This document shows, piece by piece, positions 1 through 12,936 of a stretch of 64,000 nt of DNA. The position numbers and the translations under genes were made by a program. Origin of the DNA: Setaria digitata (taxonomy: Eukaryota; Nematoda; Chromadorea; Rhabditida; Setariidae); the NCBI GenBank assembly GCA_003640385.1, contig RCAB01000005.1:186001-250000 (forward strand), in the 5' to 3' direction. Every line of letters starts with the position of its first letter. The stretch's first letter is position 1. The notes beneath the pieces were generated by a model that had not been told where the DNA came from, ran no database searches, and saw only the letters and a list, made by a program, of their open reading frames with translations.

Positions 1-510
1 GGAAATGAAGGAGTAGACGCGGTTAATTATTCCGATGCTTTCTTTAATGTTTTTCTGTTAAAAAAGAAAAAGAAAAAAAAATGATCGCCTTAAACTTCTG
101 TAGAAAAGTGAATTTCCAAATGATTTGTTTTTTAGGCACGGGAAATTAATGTGATTATTAATGCGGTATAATATAACAATGCATCTAAAAAGTTGTTCTG
201 TTGCAAATTAAAGTTAGATAGATAATCTTTGCAGCGTTATCTAAATGTTTGAAATCAAATTAGTTGGAATTCAATTTTCCATAGAAGTTCAAAGCATTTT
301 TTAAACAAAGAAACATTAAAGAAACGGTACAGAAATACTTTGAAACGCATGCTGAAATTGTAAATTTTTCTCTTTTTTTTACTGTTTTGGAAAATTTTTA
401 TAAACTAACAAGCATTTCAGTATTGCATAAAGCTTTTAAATTTAGGGATGAGTTGACATTTCAAAATCATAAAATAATGATATAATTAAATTTTTCAGGG
501 TCAAGAAATA

Positions 511-1368
511 ATGGACTCAAATATCAGCGCTGGGTCACACCAAAAACTGATGTCAACACGATCACGTCATCGAAAAGAACGTAGGAGTCTACCTGTAAAT
601 TCCAGAAGGTTTGCAGTGAAGTTCTGCAACCTTTGTTTACCTTTCCAGTTTATCACTTCTTTTTTTTCAAAACTCACTATACCTTCTTTAGAGCTCGGTT
701 TAGCAGATTTCGTAGTTCTGGACAGCAGAGTAGCAGCATTAATGATGAAGTAAGCTCCTTCTTTCTAACAAAATCCAGCGCATTTTTTATTATTAATTAT
801 CCTAAATTTGGAAACAGTTGTCACATCTGACTTTCTAATCATTTTTTATATTAGGAACGATTTCAGACAAAATTAAATCTGTCTACAGAAACAGCCACTT
901 CCGAAATTGTTCATGTCGCAGGTTAGTTCCATAGTTCACATCAGGCCAAATCACTGCAGATAACATCGTTCGTTATCTTTGCAAATTCTACAGAGTGTGC
1001 TCTTTGAAAGTTATCAGATCACTTCTGAGTTGATAGTCTCGACAGAAGTCTCAAATGAATTTAAGTGAAGTAACATTGTATTTTATATAAATTCTGAACT
1101 TTATGACTTCTTTTTTTGAGATTTGGGATGTAAATTAACATGAATATTGTTTTTGAAAAAAGACGAAAGAAGTACTACTCAGTCAAGCTTGTCGGATATA
1201 TAATATATAACAAAATTAATGCATTGATTAAATTTTAAAGACTACATTGATACATTTCGGATGGAATTTAACCTTCTTCAGAAAAGAAGATGAGCTGACA
1301 CCACTACTTTACCTAGCAAAGAAATATCAAGAATTGGGAATGAAAAGGCCCGAAGGATGGCGTGGTTA
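511..1368 (+). CDS. small unrecognised protein, four exons
   Basis: Four exons join in phase: 511-609, 689-748, 855-921 and 1287-1368. The product is about 100 residues and begins MDSNISAGSHQKLMSTRSRH. It is rich in Arg and Ser at the N-terminus (RSRHRKERRSL), has a Ser/Gln-rich middle (SSGQQSSSINDE), and ends KRPEGWRG and then a stop. A TTTTTCAG acceptor at 491-498 lies 12 nt before the ATG, as for a spliced-leader site. The same frame is open back to that acceptor, so a cis-spliced upstream exon outside the window is possible and this could be the 3' end of a longer gene. No domain, signal peptide or membrane segment is visible and I do not recognise the family. The third intron is about 365 nt and could hide another exon. 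Exon edges are good to a few bases. Confidence 0.5.
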
Positions 1369-1651
1369 ATATTTCTCTTGAAATCAAATCTGTGCATGAA
1401 CGATTTTCTGATTGATTAAAACCAATCTTGCACAAACTAGCGGAATAGCGTGGAGACAGCGTGACGGTGTTCGTACGTCAGGCACGTGGAGCTGTCGAGA
1501 ACGAGAATCAGCTTGATCAGCGAAGAAGCTCGGCAGTGAAGCGTGCGGTCGACACAGTCATCTAACCATTCATGAACAATTCACTCGCAGTTCCCGCAAC
1601 TCGTTGTCGCCTATGTCCTTCACCTGTCCCACTCTTCTCACAACCAAACAG

Positions 1652-1681
1652 ACACGCACACGCACACGCACACGCACACAT
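1652..1681. repeat. (CACACG)n short tandem repeat
   Basis: About five copies of a CACACG hexamer, running into a short CA/TA tract. It is a simple microsatellite in non-coding DNA. Confidence 0.85.
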
Positions 1682-3464
1682 ATATCATCATGAACACAAA
1701 TTTGGTGAATGTGTACAGCACGATTGGTTTTGCCTTCTTCAATAACTTCTTCAATTCTTTCTCGAATTTTTCCAACTGCAGGAAATCCACGCTGCGCTTA
1801 ATATTTTGAAATTTACTGAACTCAATTCGAGTACTCTCGGGTTTAGTTGATAGTAGCTAAATGGAGATAATGGAAGAGACAACAGTGACTGTTCGTTCGT
1901 TGGTTATTCGAGATTTATGAGAAAGTGCTAAGTAGAGAAAGATTTCGCTTCACCCCGACATTTCCTCATTTCAGCGATGAATATATTAGAGTGAAATTTC
2001 CTCGAAAATTTCTCGGGAGTCTGTGTTGGCTGTGAAGAGCACGCCGTAATTTCTTCATTCTCGATGATAAATTGCTTCCATTTGTAGCATTTACCATGCA
2101 GTACTTCCTATTAGCACCTGTTTTTGAGGGGCTTACTGTTATCAACTGACGAACATTTGAAGATGCGACGGTTTTACTTCTACTTTCGAACCATGCAGTA
2201 TATGCTTTTGAGCTGTCTTATTTACTGAGCCTTTTCTTCCTCTGCATTGCACTTACACAGGTATTTGTCATCTAAGTATTGGTACCACCTAGACAGATAG
2301 ACTAATAGGTTCCATCGAAACGAGGCGATTTAAATTGAAGTGGCCAATGATTCTGATTTTGCTCCTCCCGTTTCCATCAAATGGTCACAGTCTCTTGGGA
2401 TGATGTCAGTCTCCGTCGTACGTTCCTTTCAGTACGGTTGCTGTCGTTTGCTGTCAGTTGAAACAGATTGAGCAATTAGTTTCCACTTTAATTTGATTTG
2501 CTCAACAACTTCTCCCTCATTTCGCTCGCTTTTCTCTATATGATTGTCTAGATCAAGTCTAATCCTACTAGATGCTTGTCTCGATTGTTTCTGAAGTCAG
2601 CACGAGTAGAATTTTTCATGCCAGAGGAATTAAGTCTTGATTATTCAGATCCTCAGTTCTTCATTTCTGTATTACGTGAAAAGAGGAATTATTGGATTTG
2701 AAGTACTTGCATTATGTGGACGATCGATTCAGTGATCACAATTTTCACTACACTGACTTAGACTTACCGGAGTATTTTATGTTTATGTACCGTACCGACT
2801 TGTTATTTGAGACCTCATTAGAAGTATTTCAGTTATGGGAATGAAAATATTTTAATTGATTACATATATAGGACGCAGCACTGTCTCATAATTATTGGCC
2901 TACTCCTTACAATTCTTCAATTATTTTAATTAATTTCAGACTAAAGCAACAATTATTACTAGCTCGGAGTTTTGAACTATATAATCACTGCTGTATTGCC
3001 AAATACAGTGGAATGACATTTGGAAGTGAAATTTCTCTTTAACTTGAATTGAAATTGTTCAAAATAATATCCTTTAACATAAGACAGTACTTCTGATGTA
3101 ATACAATAAAAGCCGAAATTTATTTTTCAAACTTCTACATGGTTGTAGAGGAAGTTAAGAGTAAAAGCAGTTATTTTTGCAGCTAAAGCATTTGTCTTTT
3201 TACCTTTAAATGTCGATCCAGTAGAATTATTTCATTTTATCAGCAAATTGACTAATTTCACTTATAATAAACCAGTATGAAATGAATCGCCTAAAAAAAT
3301 TTTATGGCTACGCCTTTTTCACTTCACTTCATTAAGAGCCTAATAAACTAATCAGTCTGTTCTCATTGAGCTCGTTCCTGATTATTTTGCATAAAAATTG
3401 ATCAAGCAGGGACAAAGATACTGATGCTTTCATAAATTTAATCATTTACGAAATATACACTTAC

Positions 3465-3496
3465 TAATAATGATAATGATGATGATGATAATAATA

Positions 3497-3539
<43 letters not shown>

Positions 3540-3597
3540 TAATAATAATAAAATAATAAATAATAATAATAACAATAATAATAATAAAATAATAATA
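3465..3597. repeat. AAT/GAT-type trinucleotide microsatellite
   Basis: A run of about 130 nt made of AAT units, with GAT-interrupted copies at the 5' end and AAAT or AAC interruptions towards the 3' end. It lies about 700 nt upstream of the GalNAc-transferase start and is likely to be length-polymorphic. Confidence 0.95.
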
Positions 3598-4302
3598 TCA
3601 AAGTAGTATTTGGTTGGATTATACGAAGGAAATATTCAAAATTTCGAAAACAATAGAAGTATTTTCATGCGCTGCAAGTTGATGTCAGTTGATGTCAACA
3701 TCAACATCTCTTCCTGAAATTTAGAAAAACAGAAATATGGGCCACAGCACTCGGGAATTCTCATTTTTTTCCCCTAATTAACGGAGAGGAAATCTAAATT
3801 GATAGGATTGACAAAATATCGTTAAACACTTTAAATAGTGCGAGTGATAGTTTTGCTGATTGTAAAATAATTTGTTTTCTGCTGAAATAATCAGGGAATA
3901 ATAATGATCGAGATTTTTTTCAATTTTTATCAATCAAATTTAACGAAATATTTTGAGAAAATGATTTCAAAAAAAGCATCATTTTTTTATTTGGAACCGA
4001 GCTTTTCATTTTTGAATTACCAAAATTTACTTGTTCCTACTGTGTTGCTATTCACTTTCGTTACCAGTCTCATCGGCGTATTGTTAAGATTAGTTGATAC
4101 CGCTCATTTTAGCCAATTTATTTTGTTTCATTCGTCATTGCGCGGTTGATTGGAGACATTTCATGTTATTTTGGCTTCTAGCTAGTTATTAAGCCATTTA
4201 TTGGAGCTGAACCCATGCAACCGTCCTTCCCTTATCTTCTAATCATTTCCATTTGATAATGCTAGCAACAGTGATATCATCATCTATTCTCATCTGATAT
4301 TA

Positions 4303-7300
4303 ATGTTTCTTCGTCAACTACTGCGTGGGTCACGTCGACGTAGACTGCGTAAACTACTTTTTGCATCCTTATTTGTCTTGGCTTTCCTAATATGTTGGAG
4401 TCTATTAACGATTACTATCCTGATAGTACAAAACAAGGTTAGTAATTTGGAATTTCACCTACTAGCTTTTTCTAGAAAAAGTTAAAAGAAATCATATCGA
4501 GTGGACAATTTTCGGCTTTTTTTTTCTGAATATTTGCTGAATGTGCATCGGATTTTAAGGGTGTTCTGACTAAGCTACACTGCACAAAGGCTGCAAATGT
4601 ATCTCTTATTCAAGCAGTTCTAAATATCAATGATATTTGAAACTAACTTTAATTATGCTTTTACATATTTTTACCTTCCATTGCCTAGTTGACTGAAATT
4701 TTATTTCCATTACCTGATAAAAAATTTCTTGCTGAGAACATATTGATTTGGATCTTAATGCTTAGGTTTCTTATTGAACTTTTCCGATTTTCACGGTTTG
4801 ATTATCTGATAAGCAATGTATTGCATTCAAGGTTTCTAAGTTATGGAATATAAAGGAGGAAGTTGTAAAGAAAATATGTTTTATCCGGGAGGGGTATGAA
4901 GCTAACAGAACTGCATCTATCTAAATGATCCAGTAGTGATAATGTGAAGAGCAAATATGTTTATATGGTGGAATAAATTAGTATAACTTAATTTCCGCTT
5001 CATTTTTATTTACACAGTTGATGTTTCAGATAGACAGTAGCGCGGTTGATGTAACCAAAGATGAAAAAAATTCGTACGTGGGTCGCGGGATACAAATAGT
5101 TGTAGGCTACTACAATGGAAATCTTGCCAAGGAGATACTTAACAATCTAACTTCTGGCAAGTTCTAGTGATGATTTGTGGAGTTTTTAGATCACAGTCTC
5201 TTGAATTTCAAAAATAGTTTGGAAGAAGAAATGCTATGCAGTAACTTATATGCTTAAATGGCTGCTTTACTTATTCTAATCCTCCATAGCTATTTGAAAA
5301 TTGTCTAATTTCCAAGCATTTTCGATCTAAGTTAAAATTAGAACTTTCCAGAGCAATTGAACGCAAATAATTATGCACCGATTGTTGGCGCTGGAGAAGA
5401 TGGACAACCAGTTAGGTTAAGTGAAGCGGAAGAACGCTTATCGGATGGTACATTTAGTATAAATCAGGTATTTTTGATAAGACTTCTAAGAAAAAAAGAC
5501 TTGATTTTCAAAAGAACTTTTTCTTTGATTGAAAAGTTCCAATAGGACGCATAAAAACTGAACTTTTGAACAGAAGGATTCAATTTCCTAAACACTGTCA
5601 GATTGCATGCTTCTGATCAGAATGATTCCGTTGTGCTTGGCAAAATTAAACTACTTAAATTTCAGTTTAACCTGATGGTAAGTGATCGAATAGCTTTAAA
5701 TCGGACCTTACCTGATATTCGTAAACATCAGTGCCGGAGCAAAGTCTATTTGCGTATGTCGAATGCTTTTCATCGTTTTCTGTTTTGCTGTCTGTTGGAA
5801 TAAATTTGATATTTGAAAGGATTACTAGGGAAAGATGAAAAATAGAGCTAAATTAATTACATCGCTTATAGCTTCTTCACAGCTACCAACAACCAGTGTC
5901 ATCATCGTTTATCACAATGAAGCATTTTCGACACTGCTGCGTACCGTCATGTCTGTAATCTTAAGGTCACCACGTGAAAACTTGAAGGAAATCATTCTAG
6001 TCGATGATTTTAGCACAAGAAGTAATTTTTCCTACCAGTACAAACGCAGAAAGAATTTCGGTAATTGGATGTGATCAGACGGTTGAAAAGATGGTTCTCG
6101 ATTGTAAGTACTAATTGCAGCCTTTTTGAAAGCTGAGTTGGACAAATTTGTTGCTACATTGGATATTCGCATCAAAATTATCCGAGCCAGTGAACGTGTT
6201 GGTCTGATAAGAGCAAGACTGATGGGAGCTGAGGAGGCAGAAGGTGATGTATTGACCTTTCTTGATTCCCACTGTGAATGCACCAAAGGGTGGATGGAAC
6301 CACTGTTGGCGCGGATTCAAGAAAACAGGTGAATGAGAATCTGAAGCTACGAACACTTCTAAGCAAGGAACCAACACGCATAGCGCTATCATTGATTTCC
6401 AGAAAGGCAGTAGTCTGTCCTGTAATTGATGTTATCAACGAGCGAACATTTGCATATCAGAAAGGTATCGAACTATTTCGGGGCGGTTTCAACTGGAATC
6501 TGCAATTTCGATGGTATGCTTTACCATCGGATATGATCAAGTCTCGGAGTGATGATCCCACAAAACCAATCGTGTTGGTATCTTCATCTATTATTAGTTG
6601 AGGTCAGATTAGTTTTATCCTTGTGGTAGTATCTATATGACAGCATAAAATATAACAGTCCTTTGCAATCCACGCTACTGTTTGTACATTCTCCTCTCGG
6701 AACTGTGCTCGTTTTTTTAATTTTCTTTAGAAATAAGTGTCAAAAAATTTGTAACATTGCAGCTCGCCAACGATGGCTGGTGGATTGTTTAGCATCGATA
6801 GGAAGTATTTCGAGGAAATTGGTACTTACGACCGCGAAATGGACATATGGGGCGGTGAAAATATTGAAATGTCTCTGAGAGTTTGTTTTTGAAGTTTCAT
6901 TTCGAGAAGTTTGTAATGACATTGGATGATGGAATTATTCTGTGCCTGCTGAAAGAATTGATTTAGATAAAATTACTTGGCTTACTGCAAAAGACAAGCT
7001 AGAAAAATGGCAAAATCTATTGACTACTCTGTTAAAGTGGTGTCGAGGCAAGATGTATAAATTTATTTAAAATTAGGGTTGGCCTATCCATTCCTGAAAG
7101 TTGAATTTCACAGATCTATCAGCTCAAGTTAAAAAAAAAAAGCTTTTAGATCTGGCAGTGTGGTGGACGAGTCGAGATTCTACCGTGTTCCCATGTGGGT
7201 CATGTGTTTCGCCGAGCTTCTCCTCATGACTTCCCGGGTCGCAAGTCGGGAACCATTCTGAACAGTAACTTGTTGCGAGTAGCTGAAGTTTGGATGGATG

Positions 7301-9570
7301 AGTGGAAATTTCATTTCTATAAAACTGCACCTCGTAGGTTTGACCACGGAAATGCAAGAGACTGTAGAAGTAGCTTCTGAAGAGATTTCAAGTCAAGCAT
7401 GAAATGCTTCATTTATAAATGAAAGTGAGATGTTCACTGAATGACAAAGTTCCATTTTTAGAAGCATACAAAATGCGTGAAATGATTGATGTAAGCGATC
7501 GTGTAGAACTTCGAAAACGTCTACATTGCAAAAGTTTTAAATGGTTCCTCGATAACGTTTGGAAGGATCATTTTTTGCCGCAACCTGGAAATGCTTTTGG
7601 AAGGGTTTGTTCATGTTACCAATTAATACATTTGATAATATCCTGCCTAAATTAGTCGGAGCAATATAAGTTTGAATCGAGAAGGGGTAGGATTTTGAAT
7701 ATTGTACAGTTAGATCGAATTTTTGTGTTTAAAATGGAAGGAAAGTTATCTGTTATCAGAGCCAACCAATAATATTTCGAGGGAGAACTTTTACTGCTTG
7801 ATAAATAAATCAAGAAACTGCTCAGATGTACTAATCTATCTAGCAATAAGTAAGTAGTTTTACTTTAGGTAATTCATTCCAAATCGCAGACTGGAAGTCT
7901 AAATGGGTGCCTGCACTGGACGGTACCAATGGGTCAAAGTATCAAAGTAGCAGCTATGCATAATTGTTCTCCACCTGAAAGTTTCGATCGCACTGAGGTT
8001 TGTTTTCATTTCAGATTTCGCACAGCACTTCAGCAAATTGTTTGATAGCTCGAACTGGTGAACCTGGTACCAAGCAAGCTAGCATTATGATGGCTCGTTG
8101 CACATTGGGCTTTGATATATGGCAGGTGATGCTTTAATTAGTCAGATAACAAGCAAAGACAGCTTTGGCTAACAAACTATTTTCAGCTTTGGTTATTCAC
8201 CTCTGAAGGCCAATTAAAGACGGATGAGCATTTATGTCTTAGTGCCTATGAACCAGTGCAGGGCCCACGGAATTGGAAGGTGCAACTAAAAGAATGTGGC
8301 CAGTATGAATCGGAGTATTGGAATTATAATTTCCACGTCGGTTTGGAAGTTCTTTACTTAATGAGCTTTAACTTACACAGTTGGATAAAAAATCATTCGC
8401 TACTGAATTCATTGCAACATAGAAATAACAAATTATATGACAGAAAAAATTTCAGAGAAACTATTTGAAAAAGTATAATTAAGGATATGAACTTTGGAAA
8501 TGGATATTTCAGCACTGGTAAAGTTGATTAATATGCATTTGCTGCCTTTCCTACTGCAAATTCGGCTTCATTTTAAATACTTTCGAAAAATATTCCCATC
8601 ACTTTTTTGGCTCTTTAGAGGAAGTCGTTTTATCACCGTAAAAGTGGATTGTGTTTGGACCAGCCTTCGGAAGATCCCACTGAACGCTATGCAAAGAACA
8701 TTCTGAAACCTAAGCTAAGTAGATGTACGCGTGGTGGACTGGATCAGGTAAATTTACTTCTAGTAGAAATTTCTTCAATTTTTTTCCTTTACAACTGCAC
8801 ATCAAAAATATTAATTATGCATTAAATCAAGGAGCTAACACACTTGTTTTTGATCAATAAAATAAAAATTAGAGGGTTAAAAAGTCTTTTTCTAAAAACA
8901 TTAGAAGATTACGAACAGGTCAAATTAGATCATATAATACAAAAAGTTGCTTAAATTGTTTAAAAAAAAAACTACCTAAATTTAAAATATACACCGAAAA
9001 ATAAAATATGTTTTACTTAAAAAGTTACTGAAAAATGCTAGTAATCCTTTAACTTTTAGTAATGTTAGAAAGAAAAGTATCCTTGATTAAAAAACTCACT
9101 AATTAATCAAGTCTAACTCAAATAAGTGATAATAAGAAATGGTAGAACATGAAAGTGTGAAAGCCTAAACGATTTCAGTTAAACAGATTGTAATTAAAAA
9201 AATTAAGTGGAACGAAGAATCAGTTTGCAGAAACTAATCGTTGTACACTTACCACCTGTTATGTTAGTAGTGATAATGAGTTCTGCAAGAAAAAACAGAC
9301 GTGAAAGGAAGCTAATTAGAAACTAACTTCATTGCACATTAACTGATATTAATAAGGCCTGTGAGAAATCAGTCTACTGCTAGGATTTGAGCCATCCAAG
9401 ATAGATTAGACTCCGATGAAGTGGAATATGAAAGTTGAAGTTTTTGTCATTAATCCCGTGTTAACTGTTTTCCCTTAAAGCAGTTTTCTATTTAAGTTCC
9501 ATTTTCATTTTTAAATTTTTTACAGCAGTGGGAATTAAAAGAAGTGCAGTGGTTGTCAGGCACTGGCTAA
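4303..9570 (+). CDS. polypeptide N-acetylgalactosaminyltransferase (GALNT11-like, GT27)
   Basis: Transfers GalNAc from UDP-GalNAc to Ser/Thr of secretory proteins in the Golgi, starting mucin-type O-glycans. Exons: 4303-4437, 5018-5156, 5352-5467, 5666-5753, 5872-6021, 6121-6328, 6403-6573, 6763-6880, 7150-7333, 7462-7604, 7869-7997 or 8015-8125 (alternatives), 8187-8336, 8619-8747, 9526-9570. With 8015-8125 the product is about 628 residues. Visible: an Arg-rich cytosolic start and one type II membrane anchor (residues about 19-42); [14 protein letters not shown]; the metal-binding DSH (about 258-260); [59 protein letters not shown]; then a ricin-type lectin domain with CLSA and CLDQ repeats. 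The second intron begins with GC (GGCAAGT). [12 protein letters not shown] and CKSFKW recall GALNT11 more than GALNT1. C. elegans gly-family members are candidates but I cannot assign one. Confidence 0.93.
7869..7997 (+). CDS. alternative lectin-domain exon 'A' of the GalNAc-transferase
   Basis: A 129-nt, phase 0-0 exon with acceptor TACTTTAG and donor GAG|GTTTGT. It encodes 43 residues including [17 protein letters not shown] and IKVAAMHNC. It can follow exon 7462-7604 (...NAFGR) and precede exon 8187-8336 (LWLFTSEGQ) in frame. It ends only 17 nt before exon 8015-8125, too close for both to be spliced into one mRNA by a normal intron. Its sequence aligns with exon 8015-8125. Confidence 0.75.
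8015..8125 (+). CDS. alternative lectin-domain exon 'B' of the GalNAc-transferase
   Basis: A 111-nt, phase 0-0 exon encoding 37 residues, including [18 protein letters not shown] and SIMMARC. It fits the first (alpha) ricin repeat as in GALNT11, where an equivalent Asn-Lys-Cys-Leu stretch follows the catalytic domain. Its acceptor (TTTTCATTTCAG) lies inside the 17-nt gap after exon A; its donor is CAG|GTGATG. Confidence 0.8.
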
Positions 9571-11024
9571 GCATCTAAGATCGCCTTTTCATTTCAATGA
9601 TCGCTAATAAATCAACAGCATCTATCTCTAAATTTTTCCTTTAGAAATTACAGTTTTCGATATTACCGTCACTTTACTGAGTTTCAGAATTATCCGAATC
9701 TCAGATTACTTCAAATTTTACTCTAAATTATTCCAAACTGAAATCTAAAATTATTGAGTATAGCTAGCCGCTAAAGTCTTTACTAGTTTTTATGCCTTAT
9801 TGGCGCAGATAATTAGTGTCTTCTTGGTGGTATTGCATTCATAGAAACTGTCTTAATTCTGCAACAGTATTCTTCAATATATTATTTGTTTGATCACCTG
9901 ATCATCCACTGGTTATCAATTTTCAATACTGCCACCAGACGCCTTATTTTCTCTGCTTTTCGTGCTGTTTGAATTTCCGTTTGTTTATTGCTAACTTTAT
10001 TAATTGATTATAAACTAATACTTTTTCCTCCCTTGTTACTATTTCCATTAATTGACTATAATTCAAGGTGTGAAATTCTATGTTAGATTTGCTTGATATC
10101 TTTGTCATAATAGCGACAAACTGTTCATTTGTTCTTCTTTTCTCCTTCTTGCTGCAGAAAATTTTGCATTTGGTGGATTATAATATGCTTTACTATGAAT
10201 TTGCCATTACTTCGAACAGCTTTCTTTTGAAATGTTTTTTAGGGTGCAAATATTTTTTGTGTTATTTGTGATAGATTTAACGTTCGTAAGTGGTTAAACG
10301 AGTTAAATTTCAAATGGTAAGAGGAATATGGTAGTGATGTAAGACTGAAGAAGTTAATTTACTCTCTTTAGCAGCACCGAATGTGGCGTGGAACAGTAAG
10401 GATAAAGGAACAATTCTTACCATTACTTGCGAACTTTAATTTTTGTTTGCATGTTTTCTTTTTGGTCAAGCCAACAGCAAGTAAACATTTCACAAACAAC
10501 TTTAGTTTACTGGATGGACAGCAACTGTCTTAACAATGCAAAGTTAGATTTACGTACAATCAGCTTCTTTGATAATGATTAGAAACATTATCAGTGCAGT
10601 ACTCTCACCAATCCCTAAGCATTTTGGTTTAAATATTTGATAGCTTTTGCCTCTTTCAATTATTACGCGTCGGAGCATTTTTTGCGTGCCAATGTTAATG
10701 CAAAAATTGAAGGCAGCAATGTGATAGCTAATAGTCATATACCTTTTGGTTTTATTATGGAAAAGGATTGAAAAAAAAATTATAAAATTGGTTCCTGATT
10801 CATTTGATCGATTTAATCGTTTTCTTTTTGGTGACACAGAAAGGTGGAAGCTACTCATTCGCATTTAAGTAAGTTTAATTGAAGCCTTCTCTTTTGAAAA
10901 AATTTCAACTTTTTTCGAATTATGAAAATCTGAAGAAGTGGAAATTACTTAGTAACAGACACGGAAGTACTCTACTGATTAATAAAAGTTAATGATTACC
11001 GATTAATAACTTTAGGAACTTAGG
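9571..11024. other. gene-free stretch
   Basis: About 1.45 kb, AT-rich. Open frames at 10080-10271 (+) and 10550-10864 (-) have no domain, no exon partners and the composition of AT-rich noise. I see no gene here. Confidence 0.5.
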
Positions 11025-12936
11025 ATGTTAGCACAGTTACGTGGTCTGCTGTGCAACGTAGATTTGCAGTCACTAGTGCCAAAATGTGGTGGGTGTTTTG
11101 AAAACTTCGATGCATTCTTACGAGCGCCATATATTCTTTCTTGCTGTCATACGCTATGCTTGACGTGCCTAACACCGGTAATTCTGTAATTTTTAATGAT
11201 AATTGAAAAATAATTACTGCCTAAAAGTTTTTCGTAGCGTACGTCATTTTCCTTGTAAATGCTGTCAATTAGTTTGTGGTTATGACTAAACAAAGTGAAG
11301 AGTTAATTTTATTTTAGTATTCAAGCAGCCCTTCTCTCCATCTTGCTGAAGTGATTCACATCGGATTTCAAAAATTTTGAAGTTAACAGCTATGTGCCCA
11401 TTTAGCAAGTACCACAACGTCAGCAAAAAAGGAAACGAAAGTGTCCCATTTGTCGAGCCAAATATGAAAAGTACACAATGAATAGTGCTCTGCTAAGTAA
11501 GTTATTTATTTGATCTATGAATGAAGTTCAGTCTAAGTATCACGAGCATTTGGTGACTGTCAACTCAGAAGAAAGATTGCATATATGGAACAAGAAGAGC
11601 TCGTTAGGTATTGCATAAAATTTGCTTTTAATGAGATTGGAATTGATCGTTTGAGCTTTAATCATCGAAATTCGTGAGATAACGATATGTTATCAACGTT
11701 CCTGTATACACTGTGAACAGTGCGGGAAACAAGCAATTGTCATTGATACACGCCGGTGTCGTACCTGTGAAAATGTGGTCCATGAAATGTTGGGACATCC
11801 TTTACAGGTCGAAATTTATTCGAATATAGCCTAATGAATAACAGACAATGAAACAGAATCAAATAAGTGTTAATCAATATGAAGGAGTCATTTGTTGAAA
11901 AACAATAGCTATTTAACTTGCTAGTTGCGCAAAACAGGCCTCGTTATGGCCACTTTGACAGCATTGGACCTGGGCTTAGTTGAACTCGTTCCTCTACAGA
12001 CATGCTGCATTTGTTTGCAATGCTGTGTGGAGCATCACAATGGCCACATATTACAAGAAGTCTTTACTACGATGAATAGATCTGAAAATGCCACAATGTA
12101 TAAATCACTTTCACTAAGAACGGCAAGTAATTAAGCTTATCAAATATCTGATTTCGTTTCGTTTAGTTCTGGCGGAGTTCAGAAGCTGTCAGTTGGGCAT
12201 TAATTTTTATTGCGTCAGCTCCCGTCCGTACATGTCGAGATTTTCCGGTTGAAAGCTACCCTAGTTTTGATTAGATATATTTGGTATGGCATGATAAGTA
12301 CTGAATCAATTGTGTATGTACTTGAAAAAAGATAATCTATCCAGGTTTATAAAATCAAACTGGAAGCTCACAGATTTCTCATGAAGTTAAAATTGAAAGC
12401 GCAAAATAATAACTAAATATCATTATCATTAACAAATATCAATAGTTACGCTTTCTCAAGAAATATGCTCGTCACGAATTCAAAACGAAATCTGTGCACT
12501 CAGCAGCACAATCTGCACCTAATACATCAGATTCAGCGTCATCTTTACCGATTCCAGCACAAATCGGATGGTTAGTTGAATTGCGAGTATTTATCAGTAA
12601 CTAAAATAAATTAATCTGTGTTGAACGGATTGTAATCCTTTTGTGAATACTTTCAGATTACTAAATTTAGCGACTTCTAATAACTTTTATTGTAGACTCA
12701 ACGAAATTTCAATCATAAGAAATTTTTGATATAATTATGCAACGAATTTATTTAGCACCGGAAACGAGTCTTATGCAACATACGTAAACATCTCGACGAT
12801 TAGCCGTTCCGATATTAGAATTGTACCTGAGGTCAGCTTATTTTTTAAGAAAATCTTTTAATGCAAGTTCCTTCTAAAAGTGTAATCAGCGAAGATTGAA
12901 TCCGAATGTAAAAGACTAGCAGAAGAAAAGTTGTAA
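11025..12936 (+). CDS. RING-finger protein with extra B-box-like cysteine/histidine motifs
   Basis: Probable E3 ubiquitin ligase. Phase-consistent exons: 11025-11177, 11406-11496, 11656-11807, 11925-12122, 12446-12570, 12756-12831 and a tentative last exon 12895-12936. Near the N-terminus, CGGC, SCCHTLCLTC and CPIC have the C3HC4 RING arrangement; a basic stretch (RQQKRKRK) lies before the last Cys pair. Exon 3 has CIHCEQC and RRCRTC. Exon 4 has CCICLQCCVEHHNGH, which resembles a B-box. The C-terminal part is Ser/Ala/Thr-rich. Exon 4 either ends at a GC donor (ACG|GCAAGT), which joins in frame to 12446, or stops at 12134. An extra exon near 11570-11606 is possible. The 3' end is the weakest part. 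The family is not identified beyond RING/TRIM-like; substrate unknown. Confidence 0.65.

Larger units (their letters stand above)
1369..4302. other. gene-free stretch upstream of the GalNAc-transferase
   Basis: About 2.9 kb with no convincing exon on either strand. It contains an (ACACGC)n tract near 1652-1681 and an AAT-type microsatellite at about 3465-3597. Open frames here, such as 3904-4149, are hydrophobic, AT-driven and lack splice or family support. The segment around 1440-1620 is less AT-rich than its surroundings and could be promoter or UTR sequence. Confidence 0.5.

Noticed and set aside
6032..6438. Three overlapping minus-strand frames
   Set aside because: They are shadows of the catalytic exons of the GalNAc-transferase, which carry the real motifs on the plus strand.
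10550..10864. 104-codon minus-strand frame
   Set aside because: No splice sites in phase, no recognisable motif, AT-driven composition.
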